Assembly: GCA_026122225.1 (NCBI GenBank)
Contig: JANEZZ010000734.1
Coordinates: 496,001-560,000 of the forward strand
DNA length: 64,000 nt
Direction of reading: 5' to 3'
DNA from: Heloderma charlesbogerti
Lineage: Eukaryota > Chordata > Lepidosauria > Squamata > Helodermatidae
Made by a program: the position numbers and the translations under genes. The notes below the pieces were generated by a model. That model was not told the origin of the DNA. It made no database searches and saw only the letters and a program-made list of their open reading frames with translations. Shown here piece after piece: positions 12,226 through 24,231 of the stretch. Within the stretch, counting starts at the first letter, position 1. Each line of letters opens with the position of its first letter.

Positions 12226-15200
12226 TTCTTCAGTCGTTAAGTTGTGTCCGACTCTTCATGACCCCATGGACCATAGCACGCCAGGCTTTCCTGTCCTCCG
12301 CTCTCTCCCAGAGTGTGCTCAACTTTATTGCATCGGTGATGCTGTCTAGCCATCTCATCCTCTGCCGTCCCCTTCTCCTTTTGCCTTCATTCTTTCCCAG
12401 CATCAGGGTCTTTTCCAGTGAGTTTTCTGTTCGCATTGGGTGGCCAAAATATTTGAGCTTCAGTTTCAGTATCTGTCCTTCCAATGAGCAGTCAGAGTTG
12501 ATTTCCTTTAGGATTGACTGATTTGACCTCCTTGCAGTCCAGGGGACTCATAAGAGTCTTCTCCAGCACCATAGTTTGAAAGCATCAATTCTTTGGCGCT
12601 CAGCCTTCCTTATAGTCCAGCTCTCACAGCCATACATTACTACTGGGAAAACCATAGCTTTGATTAGATGGACCACCTTTGTCGGCAAGGTGATGTCTCT
12701 GCTTCTTACTATGATGCCTAGGTTTGCCATAGCTTTCCTCCCAAGGAGCAAGCGTCTTTTAATTTCATGGCTACAATCACCGTCTGCGGTGATCTTGGAG
12801 CCCAAGAAAATAACATCTGTCACTGCTTCCATTTCTTCCCCTTCTATATGCCAGGACGTGATGGGGCCAGATGCCATGATCTTAGTTTTCTTAATGTTAA
12901 GTTTCAAACCAGCTTTTGCACTCTCCACTTTCACCCTCAACAAGAGGCTCTTTAGATCCTCTTCGCTTTCTGCCATTAGGGTGGTATCGTCTGCGTATCT
13001 GAGGTTGTTGATAATTCTCCCGACTCCCAGCAAACTTAATTCCGACCTGTGATTCATCCAACCCGGCCTTTCTCATGATGTACTCTGCATATAAGTTAAA
13101 TATGCAGGGTGACAATATACAGCCTTGTCGTACTCCTTTCCCAATTTTGAACCAATCGGTTGTTCCATGTCTGGTTCTTACTGTTGCCTCTTGACCCTCG
13201 TACAGGTTTCTCAGGAGACAGGTAAGGTGGTCTGGTAACCCCATCTCTTTCAGAATTTGCCACAGTTTGTTGTGATCCACACAATCAAAGGCTTTAGCGT
13301 AGTCAATGAAGCAGAAAGAGACGCTTTTCTGGAATTCTCTTGCTTTCTCCATGATCCAGCGAATGTTGGTGATTTGATCTCTAGTTCCTCTGCCTCTTCG
13401 AAACCCAGCTTGTACTTCTGGTAGTTCTCGGTTCACATACTACTGAAGCCTCGCTTGTAGGATTTTTAGCATCACCTGGCTGGCATGTGAAATGAGCACA
13501 ATTGTACGGTAGTTTGAACACTCTTTGGCATTGCCCTTCTTTGGAATTGGAATGTAAATTGACCTTTTCCAGTCTTTTGGCCACTGTGGAGTGTTCCAAA
13601 TTTGTTGGCATATTGAATGCAGCACTTTAACAGCATCATCTTTTAGGATTTTAAATAGCTCAGCTGGAAGACTGTCATCTCTGCTAGCTTTGTTGTTAGT
13701 AACGCTTCCTAAGTCCCACTTGACTTCACTTTCGAGGATGTCCGCCTCAAGTTCTGTGACCGCACTGTCATGGCTATCAGGGACATTAAGATCTTTCCTG
13801 TATAGTTCTTCTGTGTATTCTTTCCACCTCTTCTTAATCTCATCTGCTTCAATTAGGTCCCTGCCTTCTTTGTCCTCTATCATGCCCATCTTTGCACAAA
13901 ATGTTCCCTTGAGATCTCCAATTTTCTTGAAAAGATCTCTAGTCTTTCCCATTCTGTTGTTTTCCTCGATTTCTTTGCATTGTTCATTTAAGAAGGCCTT
14001 CTTGTCTCTCCTTGCTATTCTCTGGAACTCTGCATTCAATTGGATATATCTTCCCCTTTCTCCCTTGCTTTTCACTTCCCTTCTTTCCTCAGCTACTTGT
14101 AAAGTCTCATCACACAGCCACTTTGCTTTCTTGCATTTCTTTTTCTTTGGGATGGATTGAGTTGCTGACTCCTGAACAATGTTACGGACCTCTGTCCATA
14201 TTTCCTCAGGCACTCTGTCTATCAGGTCTATTCCTCACCTCCACTGTATATTCATAAGGGATATGATTTAGGTTATACCAGAATGGTTTAGTGGTTTTCC
14301 CTACGTTCTTCAATTTAAGCTGGAATTTTGCAACAAGAAGCTCATGATCAGAGCCACAGTCAGCTCCAGGTCTTGTTTTGACTGACTGTATACAGCTTCT
14401 CCATCTTTGGCTGCAAAGGACATAATCAATCTGATTTCGATATTGACCATCTGGTGATGTCCATGTGTAGAGTGGCCTCTTGTGCTGTTGGAAAAGAGGA
14501 TTTGCTATGATCAGCATGTTCTCTCAGCAAAATTAGCCTTTGTCCTGCTTCATTTTGTACACCAAGGCCATGCTTGCCTGTTATCCCGGTGATTTCTTGA
14601 CTTCCTACTTTAGCATTCCAATCGCCTATGATGAAGAGGACATCTTTTTTTGGTGTTAGTTCTAGAAGGTGTTGTAGGTCTTCATAGAACCGATCAACCT
14701 CAGTGGTTGGGGCATAGACTAGAATTACTGTGATGCTGAATGGTTTGCCTTGGATTCGTACTGAGATCATTCTATCGTTTTTGAGATTGTACCCCAGTAC
14801 TGCTTTTCCCACCCTTTTATTGACTATGAGTGCTACTCCATTTCTTCTAAGGGATTCTTGCCCACAGTAGTAGATATAATGGTCACCTGAATTACATTCG
14901 CCCATGCTTGTCCATTTCAGTTCACTGTTTCCCAAGATGTCGATGTTCAATCTTGCCATCTCACATTTGACCACCTCCAGCTTACCTTGATTCATTGATC
15001 TTACATTCCAGGTTCCTAAACAATATTGTTCTTTACAGCATCGGATTTTCTTTTCACCACCAGACACATCCACAGCTGAGTGTCCTTTCGGGTTTGGCCC
15101 AGCCGCTTCACTCTTTCTGGCGCTACTTGGAAATACCCTCTGCTCTTCCCCGGTAGTATATTGGACACCTTCCGACCTGAGGGGCTCATCTTCCGGCGTC

Positions 15201-15412
15201 ATATCTTTTAGCCTTGTGATACGTTCCATGGGGTTTTCTTGGCAAGAATACTGGAGTGGGTTGCCATTTCCTTCTCCAGTGGACCACATTTTGTCAGAAC
15301 TCTCCGCCATGACCTGTCCGTCTTGGGTGGCCCTGCACGGCATAATAGCTTATGGCTTCACTGAGTTACGCAAGCCCCTTCGCCACAACAAGGCAGTGAT
15401 CCATGAAGGGGG
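12226..15412 (-). mobile_element. RTE-BovB LINE, full-length, antisense (copy 3)
   Basis: About 3187 bp, the same length as the complete copy at 26286. The reverse strand runs from the 5' end (complement of the end at 15412) to the short CAACAA-type tail near 12226. It carries an APE endonuclease and a reverse transcriptase as for the other copies. It is inserted in a CR1 tail, but the flanks are not a clean target-site duplication. Confidence 0.93.
12230..15343 (-). pseudogene. BovB endonuclease/reverse transcriptase ORF, frameshifted
   Basis: The minus strand opens at 15343 with a 305-residue frame that runs from the N-terminal region straight into the endonuclease (LGTWNVRSMNQGK, GDWNAKVGSQ). 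This shows that the intact family encodes both parts in one frame. The frame then shifts near 14.5 kb (TWTSPDGQYRNQIDYVLCS and GSDHELL follow in another frame), near 14.2 kb, near 13.44 kb and near 12.9-13.05 kb (YADDTTLM is in the last large piece), and again near 12.5 kb. The catalytic motifs survive but the protein cannot be made from one frame. It is more decayed than the copy at 26.3 kb. Confidence 0.9.
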
Positions 15413-15710
15413 TTGATAGCCTTATCCTCTATGAATTTTTCTAATCCCCTTTTAAAGCCATCCAAGTTGGTGTCCATCACCGTTGTGGTGGTGAATTCCA
15501 TAGTTTACGAATCATGTGAAGACATGCTTCCTTTTATCTATCCTGAATCTTCCACACTTCAGCTTCATTGGATAACCCTGGGTTCTAATACTTTGAGAGA
15601 GAGGGGAAAAACGTCTTCCTATCCACTTCTTCTATACCATGCATAGCTTTATACACCTCAGTAGTATGTCCCCTCATACTCATTGTTTTTCTAACTAAAG
15701 GGTCCTAAAC
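15413..15710 (-). mobile_element. CR1 LINE tail, right part, antisense
   Basis: Reverse-strand reading gives the usual CR1 end region (AAAGCTATGCATGGTAT, CCAGGGTTATCCAATGAAGC, GGCTTTAAAAGGGGATTAG). It continues the CR1 whose other part is at 12105-12225, separated by the BovB insertion. Confidence 0.75.
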
Positions 15711-16155
15711 TCAGTTTGTCCCAGCTTTGAGATCATACTTGGTAGAAATCTGACCACAGTTCAAAGGTACTCCTAATAATACATAAATAAATGCAATTAA
15801 ATTTTGCAAATTTGTTTTAAACAAAAAAAGTAACTTTTTTTTGTAAATGAGGGAACATGGTCAGTTTAATAATTCCCCTAAATTCTCCAGAATTTAGGGG
15901 AATTATACAGTGGCAGAGCCAGAAGTACTTAAACATCTAGCATTTTTCAAAGAAAGAATCCGATGCTACACCCTCCTGTGTTCCACAGACTCCCCAAACC
16001 GTTTTTCATATTCCTGGGAGAGAGAACTAGCAAAAAGTACTGAACACTGGATCAGTCCCATGATATAATACTTCAGCATTCCTCCCCCAAAGCACTGGGA
16101 TTGGATTGGATTAGAAACTGTGATTAGAAGCTAGAGCTGCTAGTTACACAACGGA
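15711..16155. other. KCNK2: Intron sequence with no recognised feature
   Basis: Includes a small hairpin near 15870-15905 (CCCCTAAATTCTCCAG/GAATTTAGGGGAATTAT). Nothing else can be named. Confidence 0.5.
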
Positions 16156-16592
16156 GGGAGCAATCCTATGGCTGCTGGACAGCGGCTAGGTGGCCATACG
16201 ATATTGTGTTATCCGGGAACTGACCTTGGAGCTCGCGCTCTGAAGTCGCTTCCCAGGGAACCGTCCTCCCTCTACTTCCGTGCTGCCTTCCCTTCCTCTG
16301 TGCTCACAAGAGGAGTGCGGAGCGGCCAAAAAGGGGCATGGATGGGGGTGTTCCAGGGCAGGGAGGGCGGAAATGCCTGTACGACACATCCTATGTGTAT
16401 GTGTTGTACAGAAGACTCCTTCCGCACTCTGTGCTCCCGTGGCTAGACAGCCACAATCGGCCATCTAGCCTAAAATGTAGGGCAGGAGAAGCGCGGAGGG
16501 AATGATCCCCTCCGTGCTTCTCCTGCCCTGCTTTGGATAGGTGGTCGCCTCCGAGTTTGGAGACAGCCGCCTATCTGGATAGGATTGCGCCC
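16156..16592. mobile_element. Harbinger-like MITE (large family), copy 1
   Basis: A 437-bp element with ends GGGAGCAATCCTATGG and ATAGGATTGCGCCC, followed by TAA on the right; the left flank (GGA) no longer shows the duplication. It is GC-rich inside, with GGCATGGATGGGGGTGTTC and paired CGGAGGGAATGATCCCCTCCG hairpin words. Four more copies occur at 19002, 44375, 46313 and 61180. Confidence 0.8.
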
Positions 16593-17044
16593 TAACCCCT
16601 CTCCTCTTTCTGGTGTTATCCTTATATGTAGAGTTTAGGGAGAAGTGCATCAATCTTTGGAGACACTCTGTGTCTTTGTGCCCCTCTGAATTCTGAATCT
16701 TCAGGAGTGTTCAGATTTGGACATTTCGTGAATCTGTCTGAATCAGACCGATTCAATTCTGGATTCAGCCAACTCCAAAGTACACCCTAATTACTACAGA
16801 GATTAATGAGATTGTCTCAACACATAGAATTGTGTTCTGTCTCCAGCCTGGGGGGACTACCACAGTACTCACTGACAAAGCCCACTGTCATCTCCATGTA
16901 ATCCGGAGAAGATATCTCACATGCATAGGGATTATGGCATCAGTACAGGTTATGAATCTGTCTCTATGTCCTAAAAATCTGCAAGTTTCCTTGGCTTCAA
17001 CTTTAGTACATCCTAAATGGGCTTAAGACCATATCAAGCATGTT

Positions 17045-17330
17045 ATATAGTGATGGCCACCAGTTTGGATGGCTTTAAAAGGGGATTGGACAAATTCCTG
17101 GAGAAGCCTATCAATGGCTACTAGTCCCGATAGCTATATGGTACCTCCAGTATCAGAGGCAGTAAGCCTATGTACACTAGTTGCTGGGGAACATGGGCAG
17201 GAAAGTGCTGTTGCACTCATGTCCTGCTTGTGGGTTTCTGTGGGCAGCTGATTGGCCACTGTGTGAACAGAATTCTGGACTAGATGGACCCTTGGTCTGA
17301 TCCAGCATGGCTCTTCTTATGTTCTTAAGT
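17045..17330 (+). mobile_element. CR1 LINE 3' end, sense
   Basis: The end of a CR1: TTTAAAAGGGGATTGGACAA, then CCATCAATGG-like TATCAATGGCTACTAG, AATTCTGGACTAGATGGACC and TGATCCAGCATGGCTCTTC, ending in the TTATGTTCTTAAG tail. It is strongly 5'-truncated, as most CR1 copies are. Confidence 0.85.
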
Positions 17331-18145
17331 TCTTCTGGGAAGTAGGAAAAATTGGAATGTGTACTAAACAGTTATAACTTAGAAGTGTGCAAAGGGTGGG
17401 GAGGGAGTGACATAGATCCAAGAGGACTTTAATGGTGCATTGTCTCAGACATCTTCTCCCAGCAAGGGCATCTAGGGACCTGGTGTATATCCGCACACAG
17501 CCCCTCTTCTTAAAGATAATCATCAGGCAACAAATAAAAACATGACAAATAAAAATGTGAAACACTGACATCTGAGCAAGCCATGAAACATGAAATCTCC
17601 AGTGCACTGATGCTCATACCTTGCAGCTCTATGTAGGAAGCTGGTGTTTGTCTGGATTGGCTTGCCCTACCTAATACAAGTATACAACTATGCCCCTTCC
17701 TAATAGAGTATGGAAGGAGCTGCCCACCATGGTCAGAAGCAAGAAGAAGTGGGCTATCAGACAGAAAGGGGCTGGCCTTCTCTCAATTAATAACCGATCT
17801 ACTTGCTTAATGGAAGGGTCTCAAGGAAACACCTGGAGGGTGTAGAAGTACTTCTGGCTCTACTGGGCAGAGAGCTGACAGCACAGCCTGCAGAGACCAG
17901 ATACCTGCCTTCCCCAACAAGTCCAGGGCTTTCCCTTTTGCCATGTTTAGGAAAGGGTGAGAATTTTGTTCAGCTTGTTTGTAAAGAACTTATCAAAAAT
18001 CACAAATGTGTTTGTAAGCCAGACAGAAAGTACTTGAGATTTAAAAAATTGAAATGTGGGAGAAAGTGAAATTGACGAATTCATCTATCCAGGCTTTGAC
18101 TGTTTAATTCTTAAAAATCTGGCTTTGAATCCTTGTATATTCAGC
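17331..18145. other. KCNK2: Intron sequence with no recognised feature
   Basis: No coding or repeat features that I can support. Confidence 0.5.
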
Positions 18146-18240
18146 CCCCCTTCATGGATCGCTGCCTTGTTGTGGCGAAGGGGCTTGCGTAACTCAGTGA
18201 AGCCATAAGCTATGCCGTGCAGGGCCACCCAAGACGGACC
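18146..18240 (+). mobile_element. Orphan 5' end of RTE-BovB
   Basis: About 95 bp nearly identical to the first 95 bp of the complete BovB at 26286 (TTCATGGATCGCTGCCTTG through GGCCACCCAAGACGG). After GGAC the match stops abruptly and unrelated C-rich sequence follows. LINE fragments normally keep the 3' end, so a lone 5' end is unusual. Confidence 0.9.
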
Positions 18241-18315
18241 CTCTCCCCCCCGCCCAAACAATTGTCTCTCCTCCAAATATTTCTCCACCACCCACAGCTT
18301 GAAAAAAGGTGTGAA

Positions 18316-18525
18316 AACCTGTATAGTGGTTAGAGTATTGGGTTCTAGTCCCCACTTGGCCATAAAGCTCACTGGGTGACTTTGGGCCAGTCACTGTCTC
18401 TCAGACTAACCTACTTCACAGGGTTGTTGTAAGGATAAAATTGAGAGGAGAAGGACCATGTAAGCCACCTCGGGTTCCTTGAAAGAGGAGAAAAGGTGGG
18501 ATATGTATGTAATAATTTTCAAAAA
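18316..18525 (+). mobile_element. tRNA-derived SINE
   Basis: Begins with a tRNA-like head (GTATAGTGGTTAGAG, with a B-box-like GGTTCTAGTCC), followed by the typical body words CTCACTGGGTGAC, GGGCCAGTCACTGTCTCTCA, CACAGGGTTGTTGTAAGGAT and a GGTGGGATAT end. The architecture is MIR/CORE-like. It is not a functional tRNA because the head is incomplete and joined to a body. A second copy is at 47311. Confidence 0.8.
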
Positions 18526-18784
18526 ACAAAAGAAACTTAAGAATTCCTTTTCTCTTCTAAATATTTTAACTGTTCGAGGATGGGTTTTTTAGTATGTTCT
18601 TGATTAGGTCTTTTCATTTATCTTGTAAGCCATCTTGAATGTTTCTTGAAAAGTAGAAAATTGGGATATAAATTTTCTTAATAATTAAGGAAGAGCAGGA
18701 ATGTAAATGTAATAAATAAACGAATAATTCTCGGGGCATTATATATGGTTCATATCCCCAGCCATTTTATCCTTACAACAATCC

Positions 18785-18862
18785 TTTGTGGTAGGTTGAG
18801 TTTACCAGGAAGTAAGCCCTATGGAGTTACTCCCAGGTAAGTGTGTATAGGATTGCAATCTT
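18785..18862. repeat. Short palindromic repeat, copy 3
   Basis: GGAAGTAAGCCC and GTTACTCCCAGGTAAGTG face each other, ending in ATAGGATTGCAA. The left end is degraded. It belongs to the same family as 8687. Confidence 0.5.
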
Positions 18863-19001
18863 AAATATGGTAATTAACCCAGAGTCAGCCAGTGAGCTCC
18901 ATGGCTTAGTGGGGACTTGAACCTGGGTTTTCCCGGCCTTAGTCTGACACTAAATCACACCAGTTCTCAAAATTGGAACAGCACCTCTTTAAGACCCTTA
19001 A

Positions 19002-19400
19002 GGAGCAATCGTATGGCCACAAGACATTGTCTAGAGGGCCGTAGGATGTTTCGGTTTCTGGGATCCAACGTCAGAACCCAGAAACTGCTGTCCCCACCCC
19101 CTCATAGCCAGCAAGGTTCTCCGCGTTGGCAACGTCTCTGTGCTCAGAAATGGAGTGTGGAGATGGGAATAGGGGGCAAACCCAGGGGCGAGGAGGGGCG
19201 AAGACCACGGAAGCCACATTATGCAGCTTTCTGTGTTCATCCCAGCCTCCTTCCTTCCCCCAAACTGCCCATCTAGCCAACAATGCAGGGCAGCCAGAGC
19301 AGAGAGGCAAGGATCGCCTCCATACTCTGACTGTCCTGCATTGGATACTTGGCAGCCTGCAACTTGGGAGGCTGCCGACTATCTCAATAGGATTGCGCCC
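19002..19400. mobile_element. Harbinger-like MITE (large family), copy 2
   Basis: A 399-bp element with ends GGAGCAATCGTATGG and ATAGGATTGCGCCC, flanked by TAA (18999-19001) and TTA (19401-19403). Internal composition and order match the copy at 16156. Confidence 0.8.
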
Positions 19401-19403
19401 TTA

Positions 19404-22105
19404 GCTGCTCAGTATGGACAAGCTTGTCATCGGATGGCAAGGCCAAGCAGTTCACAAATGATGGATTATTGCTCAGATAAGAACCAAAAAAAGTGAAAAT
19501 ATGCCATCAAGGTTGGTTTATTAAAGAACTGAAGAAAATCCTCAACCTTTGATCATCAGAGGAACAGAGGTGTTCTTAAGTTTATCTGGGAAATATTATT
19601 ATTCAGCACATCCATGGTGCAGGGAGAAGAGCAACCTACTTGACCCCAGCACTAAAGAAATATTTAGCTTCTGTATTGAAAAGTGATTCCCTACCTTCAC
19701 AGTCACCCAGATGGATTTTTTTTTTTTTTAAATTACAGGTTCCATTATTTGATTTCTGAGCCATTAGTCCTCTTCGAAGACATTTTATGCTTTTGTCTGC
19801 AACCAAAAGAGCTGGAAACTTTTAAAAAGATCCTGTTATTTTCGATTTGAAGAAATTTCTCTCATTGGCAGTCTCCCCAAAGACAAGGGTGAACTAAAAG
19901 TAGAACAGCTTTGCTAGCCAAGCAGCAAATTGGCACAAGTACCCCAGCAATCACCCTGCTTTCTAGTGACTCCGTTGGAGCCCATCTGTTTTCAGAAACA
20001 GAGGCAAGCTCAGCAGCTCCTGAAATATTGAAAAACTGGTTTTTGAAAGCAAAGACAAAACATTATGTACTGTAGTCTTCTGCATGGATAATGTGGCAGT
20101 TAAATTATTTTTCTAGTTAGACTGCTGTATCCTTTGGAGGTTAATGGGAAGTTTTATTTTTAAATAACTGACAACTACATCAGTGAAAATGATTTCAGAG
20201 CTTCAGACAATGCATTAGTCATAATTGTTAGAAATTATAAAAAGGGAGCACAGTATATTCAAAGCATCTCAGGCTTCACATTGTTCACCAAATACATTTT
20301 ACAAGAAGGATGTCCTTAACCTATCTGTTCGTTATTTTATTTCATTGTTCACTTGGGACAGCTTTATAGTGGTGCTAGAAATGTGCAGGCTTCTTAATAA
20401 TGAAGCAAGCTGAGTTTAAAAAGGGCTTAAATAGGTTTGCAATACTCCCCCTCCCCTCTCAATACCACAATCTTCAGTAGATCTTTCTATGGTACATAGA
20501 ATAAATATAATTCATTCTGCATCTCAGCACATCCATTGAGCCTTTCATATAGTATCAGTTAAATAATGCTTGAGCTGTCAGTGATATGTTCCCATTCACA
20601 ACAGATAGACATGAAATTTTGATTAATTGTATTGAGAGGCCAAGGAAATATTTATAGGAGAGCTAAACTAGAGGAGTATTAAAAAAAAGAAGAAAAAAAA
20701 AAAGAATTACAAGAGGGGTAACAACATTTCAGTCACTCTGTCTTCCAGCTCTATATTCCATGAGTTCAATCCAGATTTAGCCAGACTTAATCAATGGGAC
20801 ATGTTAGGCCTGACTAACTTAAGTCCCATTTATTTCAGTGGATCTACTCTAAGTCTGACTAAATATGGATGCAACCCCTTAACTTTATCACCTCAATCCT
20901 GAACAGATTTACTTGAGAGTAAATTCTAATGGAATTTGAGGATTTTAGCCTAAAATAATTGGCAGATATGGACAAACTGGGTGGAACTATGAAGGGGGAG
21001 AGTATTTGACTGCATTGAGCGCTTCTAGGTGAAGGATATATTTGTTTGTTTTCAGCAACAGAAGGGGTCCCCAAAATAGGACACAGCATTTTAAAATATT
21101 AAAAATCACACAATTTAAATTATAAAAGGTTACGTGAATAAAAGTGATCAATAAAATAGTCAATAAATGGTGTCTGTGAAAAATCTAAATACTAAAAGGT
21201 GTAGCCCACCAAGGAAAGAGGTTCTTTGAAGTAGAACAGTCTTTACAAATATGGACCATACAAAACACACAAGAGAGAGCATTGCATGAGGGCAGTGCCG
21301 CAATAGAGAATGCTCCTGTCTTGGCTGCTATCAGATGGCCAAAGCATTTGAAGCAGGCGTTGCACTTCTCGTATATGCCCATACCACTGACATTTGAAAC
21401 TACTCATACTGTAAGCATTCTGGGTGATTGTGCAGACTATGCTTTCAGAAAGGTTCTTCAGAAGGTATGTTTACTTAAACATCTATTTGAAATCCCAATA
21501 ATTCTTTCTACTCTTAGAAATTAGCAAAATGGCCACAAAGAATACATCCATATTAAGGATATATATTCCAGAATAAAGTGTGTGTGTGTGTCTGTGTGCG
21601 TAGAATTCCTTTAAATAAACAGAAAGAGGTTCTTAGAAAAAAAGTTAAATAGTTCTTGCTGCTGTGTGATACACAAGTATGGATATTTGGGTTTCAATAG
21701 CATAAACGTCTGGCATTTCAATCATTTAGCATCAGTTATTGAGTAACTACCAGGCTACAAATTAAGGTAAAATTGAGTGTAGCTTGAGAAAATGTCATAC
21801 CATAGGGACAAAGTGAAGCTGAACATTCACCAAAACACAGTTATAAATAGGAGATGGAATTAAATTAGAAAAGCTTGTTGCTTATGTGCTCTGGCAGTCT
21901 GAAAATTACACAGCCCTCCACCAATAACCTTTTGAGCTTATGTCTTTAGCAATCCATGGGAAAGTGAGTTGTATTATGAAAATGTAACATTTTCTTTGAG
22001 TGCATTTGAGGGCACAGAATTGTTGGGAGTCCAGAACAATCGTCTGGGCCATTATTGTTTCAAACAATTGCTATACCATCTTTCTGCAACCTGATGCAAC
22101 AGAGG
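19404..22105. other. KCNK2: Intron sequence with no recognised element
   Basis: AT-rich, apparently unique sequence with A-rich tracts near 20680-20705 and a (TG)n run at about 21578-21600. Some parts (about 19.6-20.6 kb) look repeat-free and could hold conserved non-coding elements, but this cannot be judged without alignment. Confidence 0.5.
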
Positions 22106-22109
22106 ATGG

Positions 22110-23705
22110 CACTATTTATTCATTTATTTATTAATTAAATTTATTAATCACCCATCTGGCTGGTCACCCAGCCACTCTGGGCGATGTACAAAGCATATAA
22201 TAAAACAGTTTAAAACAATAAAATTCTACAATAAAAACATTTTCTAACATACCCTAACCCACCCCAAATGCCTGCCTGCACAACCATGTTTTTAATGCAC
22301 GGCGGAAGCTCATTAAAGAGGGGGCATGGCGGAGTTCCCTAGGGAGGGAGTTCCACAGAGTGGGGGCCACCACAGAGAAGGCCCTCTCCCTCATCCCCAC
22401 CAGTCTAGCTGTCCTGGCTGATGGGACAGAGAGAAGACCATCCGAGGCTGATCTTGTTAAGCAGCCTGTCTGGTGTTGCTGGAGGCGCTCCTTAAGATAG
22501 GCTGGGCCAGAACCATATAGGGTTTTAAAGGTCAAAACCAACACCTTGAATTTGGCCCAGAAAACAACTGGTAACCAGTGCAACTCCTTCAGCACTGGAG
22601 TGATGTGATCTCACCGGCGGCTGCCTTTAATCAGGTGAGCTGCCACATTCTGTACCAGCTGCAGCTTCTGAACTGTCTTCAAGGGTAACCCCACGTAGAG
22701 CACATTACAGTAGTCTAAATGAGAGGAGACCAGGTTATGTACTACCGATGGGAGCAGATGGTCGGGAAGGAAGGGGCGCAGCCACCGTATCAGATGGAGT
22801 TGATACAGCGCTGTCCGGCTCACAGCTGACACCTGAGCCTCCATGGACAGCTGGGAGTCCAAAATGACCCCCAGGCTGTGGACTTGGTCTTTCAAGGGTA
22901 ACCGTACCCCATTCAACACCAGGTCAACATCCCCCAGCCTCCTCTTGTCTCCCACCAAAAGTACCTCAGTCTTTTCAGGGTTCAGCTTCAGTTTATTCCT
23001 CCCCATCCAGCCACTCACCGTCTCCAGACATTTGGACAGGATGTCTTACAGCCAACCTTGGTGCAGATTTGAATGAGAGGTAGAGCTGCTTGTCATCTGC
23101 ATATTGATGACACTGCACCCCAAACCTCCTGATGATAGCCCCCAGCGGCTTCACATAGATATTAAATAGCATCGGGGAGAGGATGGAACCCTGTGGCACC
23201 CCACAAGTGAGTGGCCACGGGTCCGAAACCTCCTCTCCCAGTGCTACCCTCTGGTACCTGCCGGAGAGGAAGGACCGGAACCACCGCAATACGGTGTCTC
23301 CAATGCCCAACCCCTCCAGGCGGTCCAGGAGGATACCGTGGTCAATGGTATCAAAAGCCGCTGAGAGGTCGAGGAGAACAAGGAAGGAGCATTCACCCCT
23401 ATCCAGAGCCCTCCTCATATCATCCACCAAGGTGACCAAGGCCGTTTCTGTCCCATGCCCAGGCCTGAAGCCTGACTGAAATGGGTCTAGATAATCAGTT
23501 TCTTCCAAGTGTGCCTTCAACTGCATCACCACCACCCGCTCAATCACCTTGCCCCAAAATGGCAGCTTCGAGACTGGGCGAAAGTTGTTCAGAACTTGGG
23601 GATCCAAGGAAGACTTCTTTAAGAGCGGTCTTATCATTGCCTCCTTGAGGGCTGATGATGGCATCACTCCCTCCTTAAGGGAGGCGTTCACTACTACCAT
23701 ACATA
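22110..23705 (-). mobile_element. L2-type LINE, antisense, 5'-truncated
   Basis: The minus strand encodes an L2-style reverse transcriptase, in order: NNFRPVSKLPFWGKVIERVV (about 23.58 kb), LDPFQSGFRPGHGTETALV (about 23.47 kb), LLDLSAAFDTIDHGILLDRL (about 23.35 kb), GVPQGSILSPMLFNIYV (about 23.18 kb) and the catalytic YADD (23097-23108). After a frame break at about 22.6 kb come the L2 C-terminal signature LKELHWLPVVF and PTLWNSLPRELRHAPS. It ends in an AT-rich tail (TTTATTTATTAATT) near 22115. Breaks at about 23.0 and 22.6 kb disable it, but preservation is otherwise good. Confidence 0.9.
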
Positions 23706-23779
23706 TAGCTAACCTGAGCATCAAAAGGAAAATAAATGTGTCTTCATTGGCACGTTTGAGAATGTTTCTCATATTGTAA

Positions 23780-24231
23780 AGCTCTTAACCTGGACTGGGA
23801 GTTGGGAACGTATCTCACCAGTGCTGAAACACTTGCAGCTGTTCACAGTCTGTTTCTGGCTCAGTTTAAAGTGCTGGTACATTTTGGGACCAGGATTCCT
23901 GGTGGACCAGCCGCCTCCATATGAGCCTACCCATGAACTGATGTCAGTTTCAGAGGCACTCCTTCAAGTGCTCCAGCTATCATTGGTACAGTAGGTGGTG
24001 ACTGGGGAAAGGGCAGTTATGGTACGACCCCCTGATTAAGCAATACTCTGCCCAGGAAGGATTGCCCAGTGCCTACTTTGATGTTAGCTCATACTGTCCA
24101 TTGTTGGTTTTTGTGCAGCTGTTTTGATTTCAGTTGTTTTATTACATTTATTGGATTTGTTCCTGTTTAAATTTTTCATTTGTATTGTAAACTTCCCTGG
24201 GGAAGTTTATTTTTAAGTCCAGAGTAGAAAT
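23780..24231 (+). mobile_element. Possible old L2-like LINE 3' end, sense
   Basis: Words such as CAGTTTAAAGTGCTGGTA and the closing TTGTATTGTAAACTTCCC resemble an L2 C-terminal/3' end, but the reading frame is lost. It is interrupted by the hAT MITE at 24232. This is a weak call. Confidence 0.35.

Noticed and set aside
12576..14257. Long plus-strand open frames (for example 13591-14160, 12576-13052)
   Set aside because: They are antisense shadows of the BovB reverse-transcriptase gene on the minus strand. The same applies to minus-strand frames over 26.3-33.1 kb.
18316..18400. tRNA gene
   Set aside because: Only a B-box-like region and a partial head are present, fused to a SINE body. No cloverleaf can be completed. 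The head at 47311 is rejected for the same reason.
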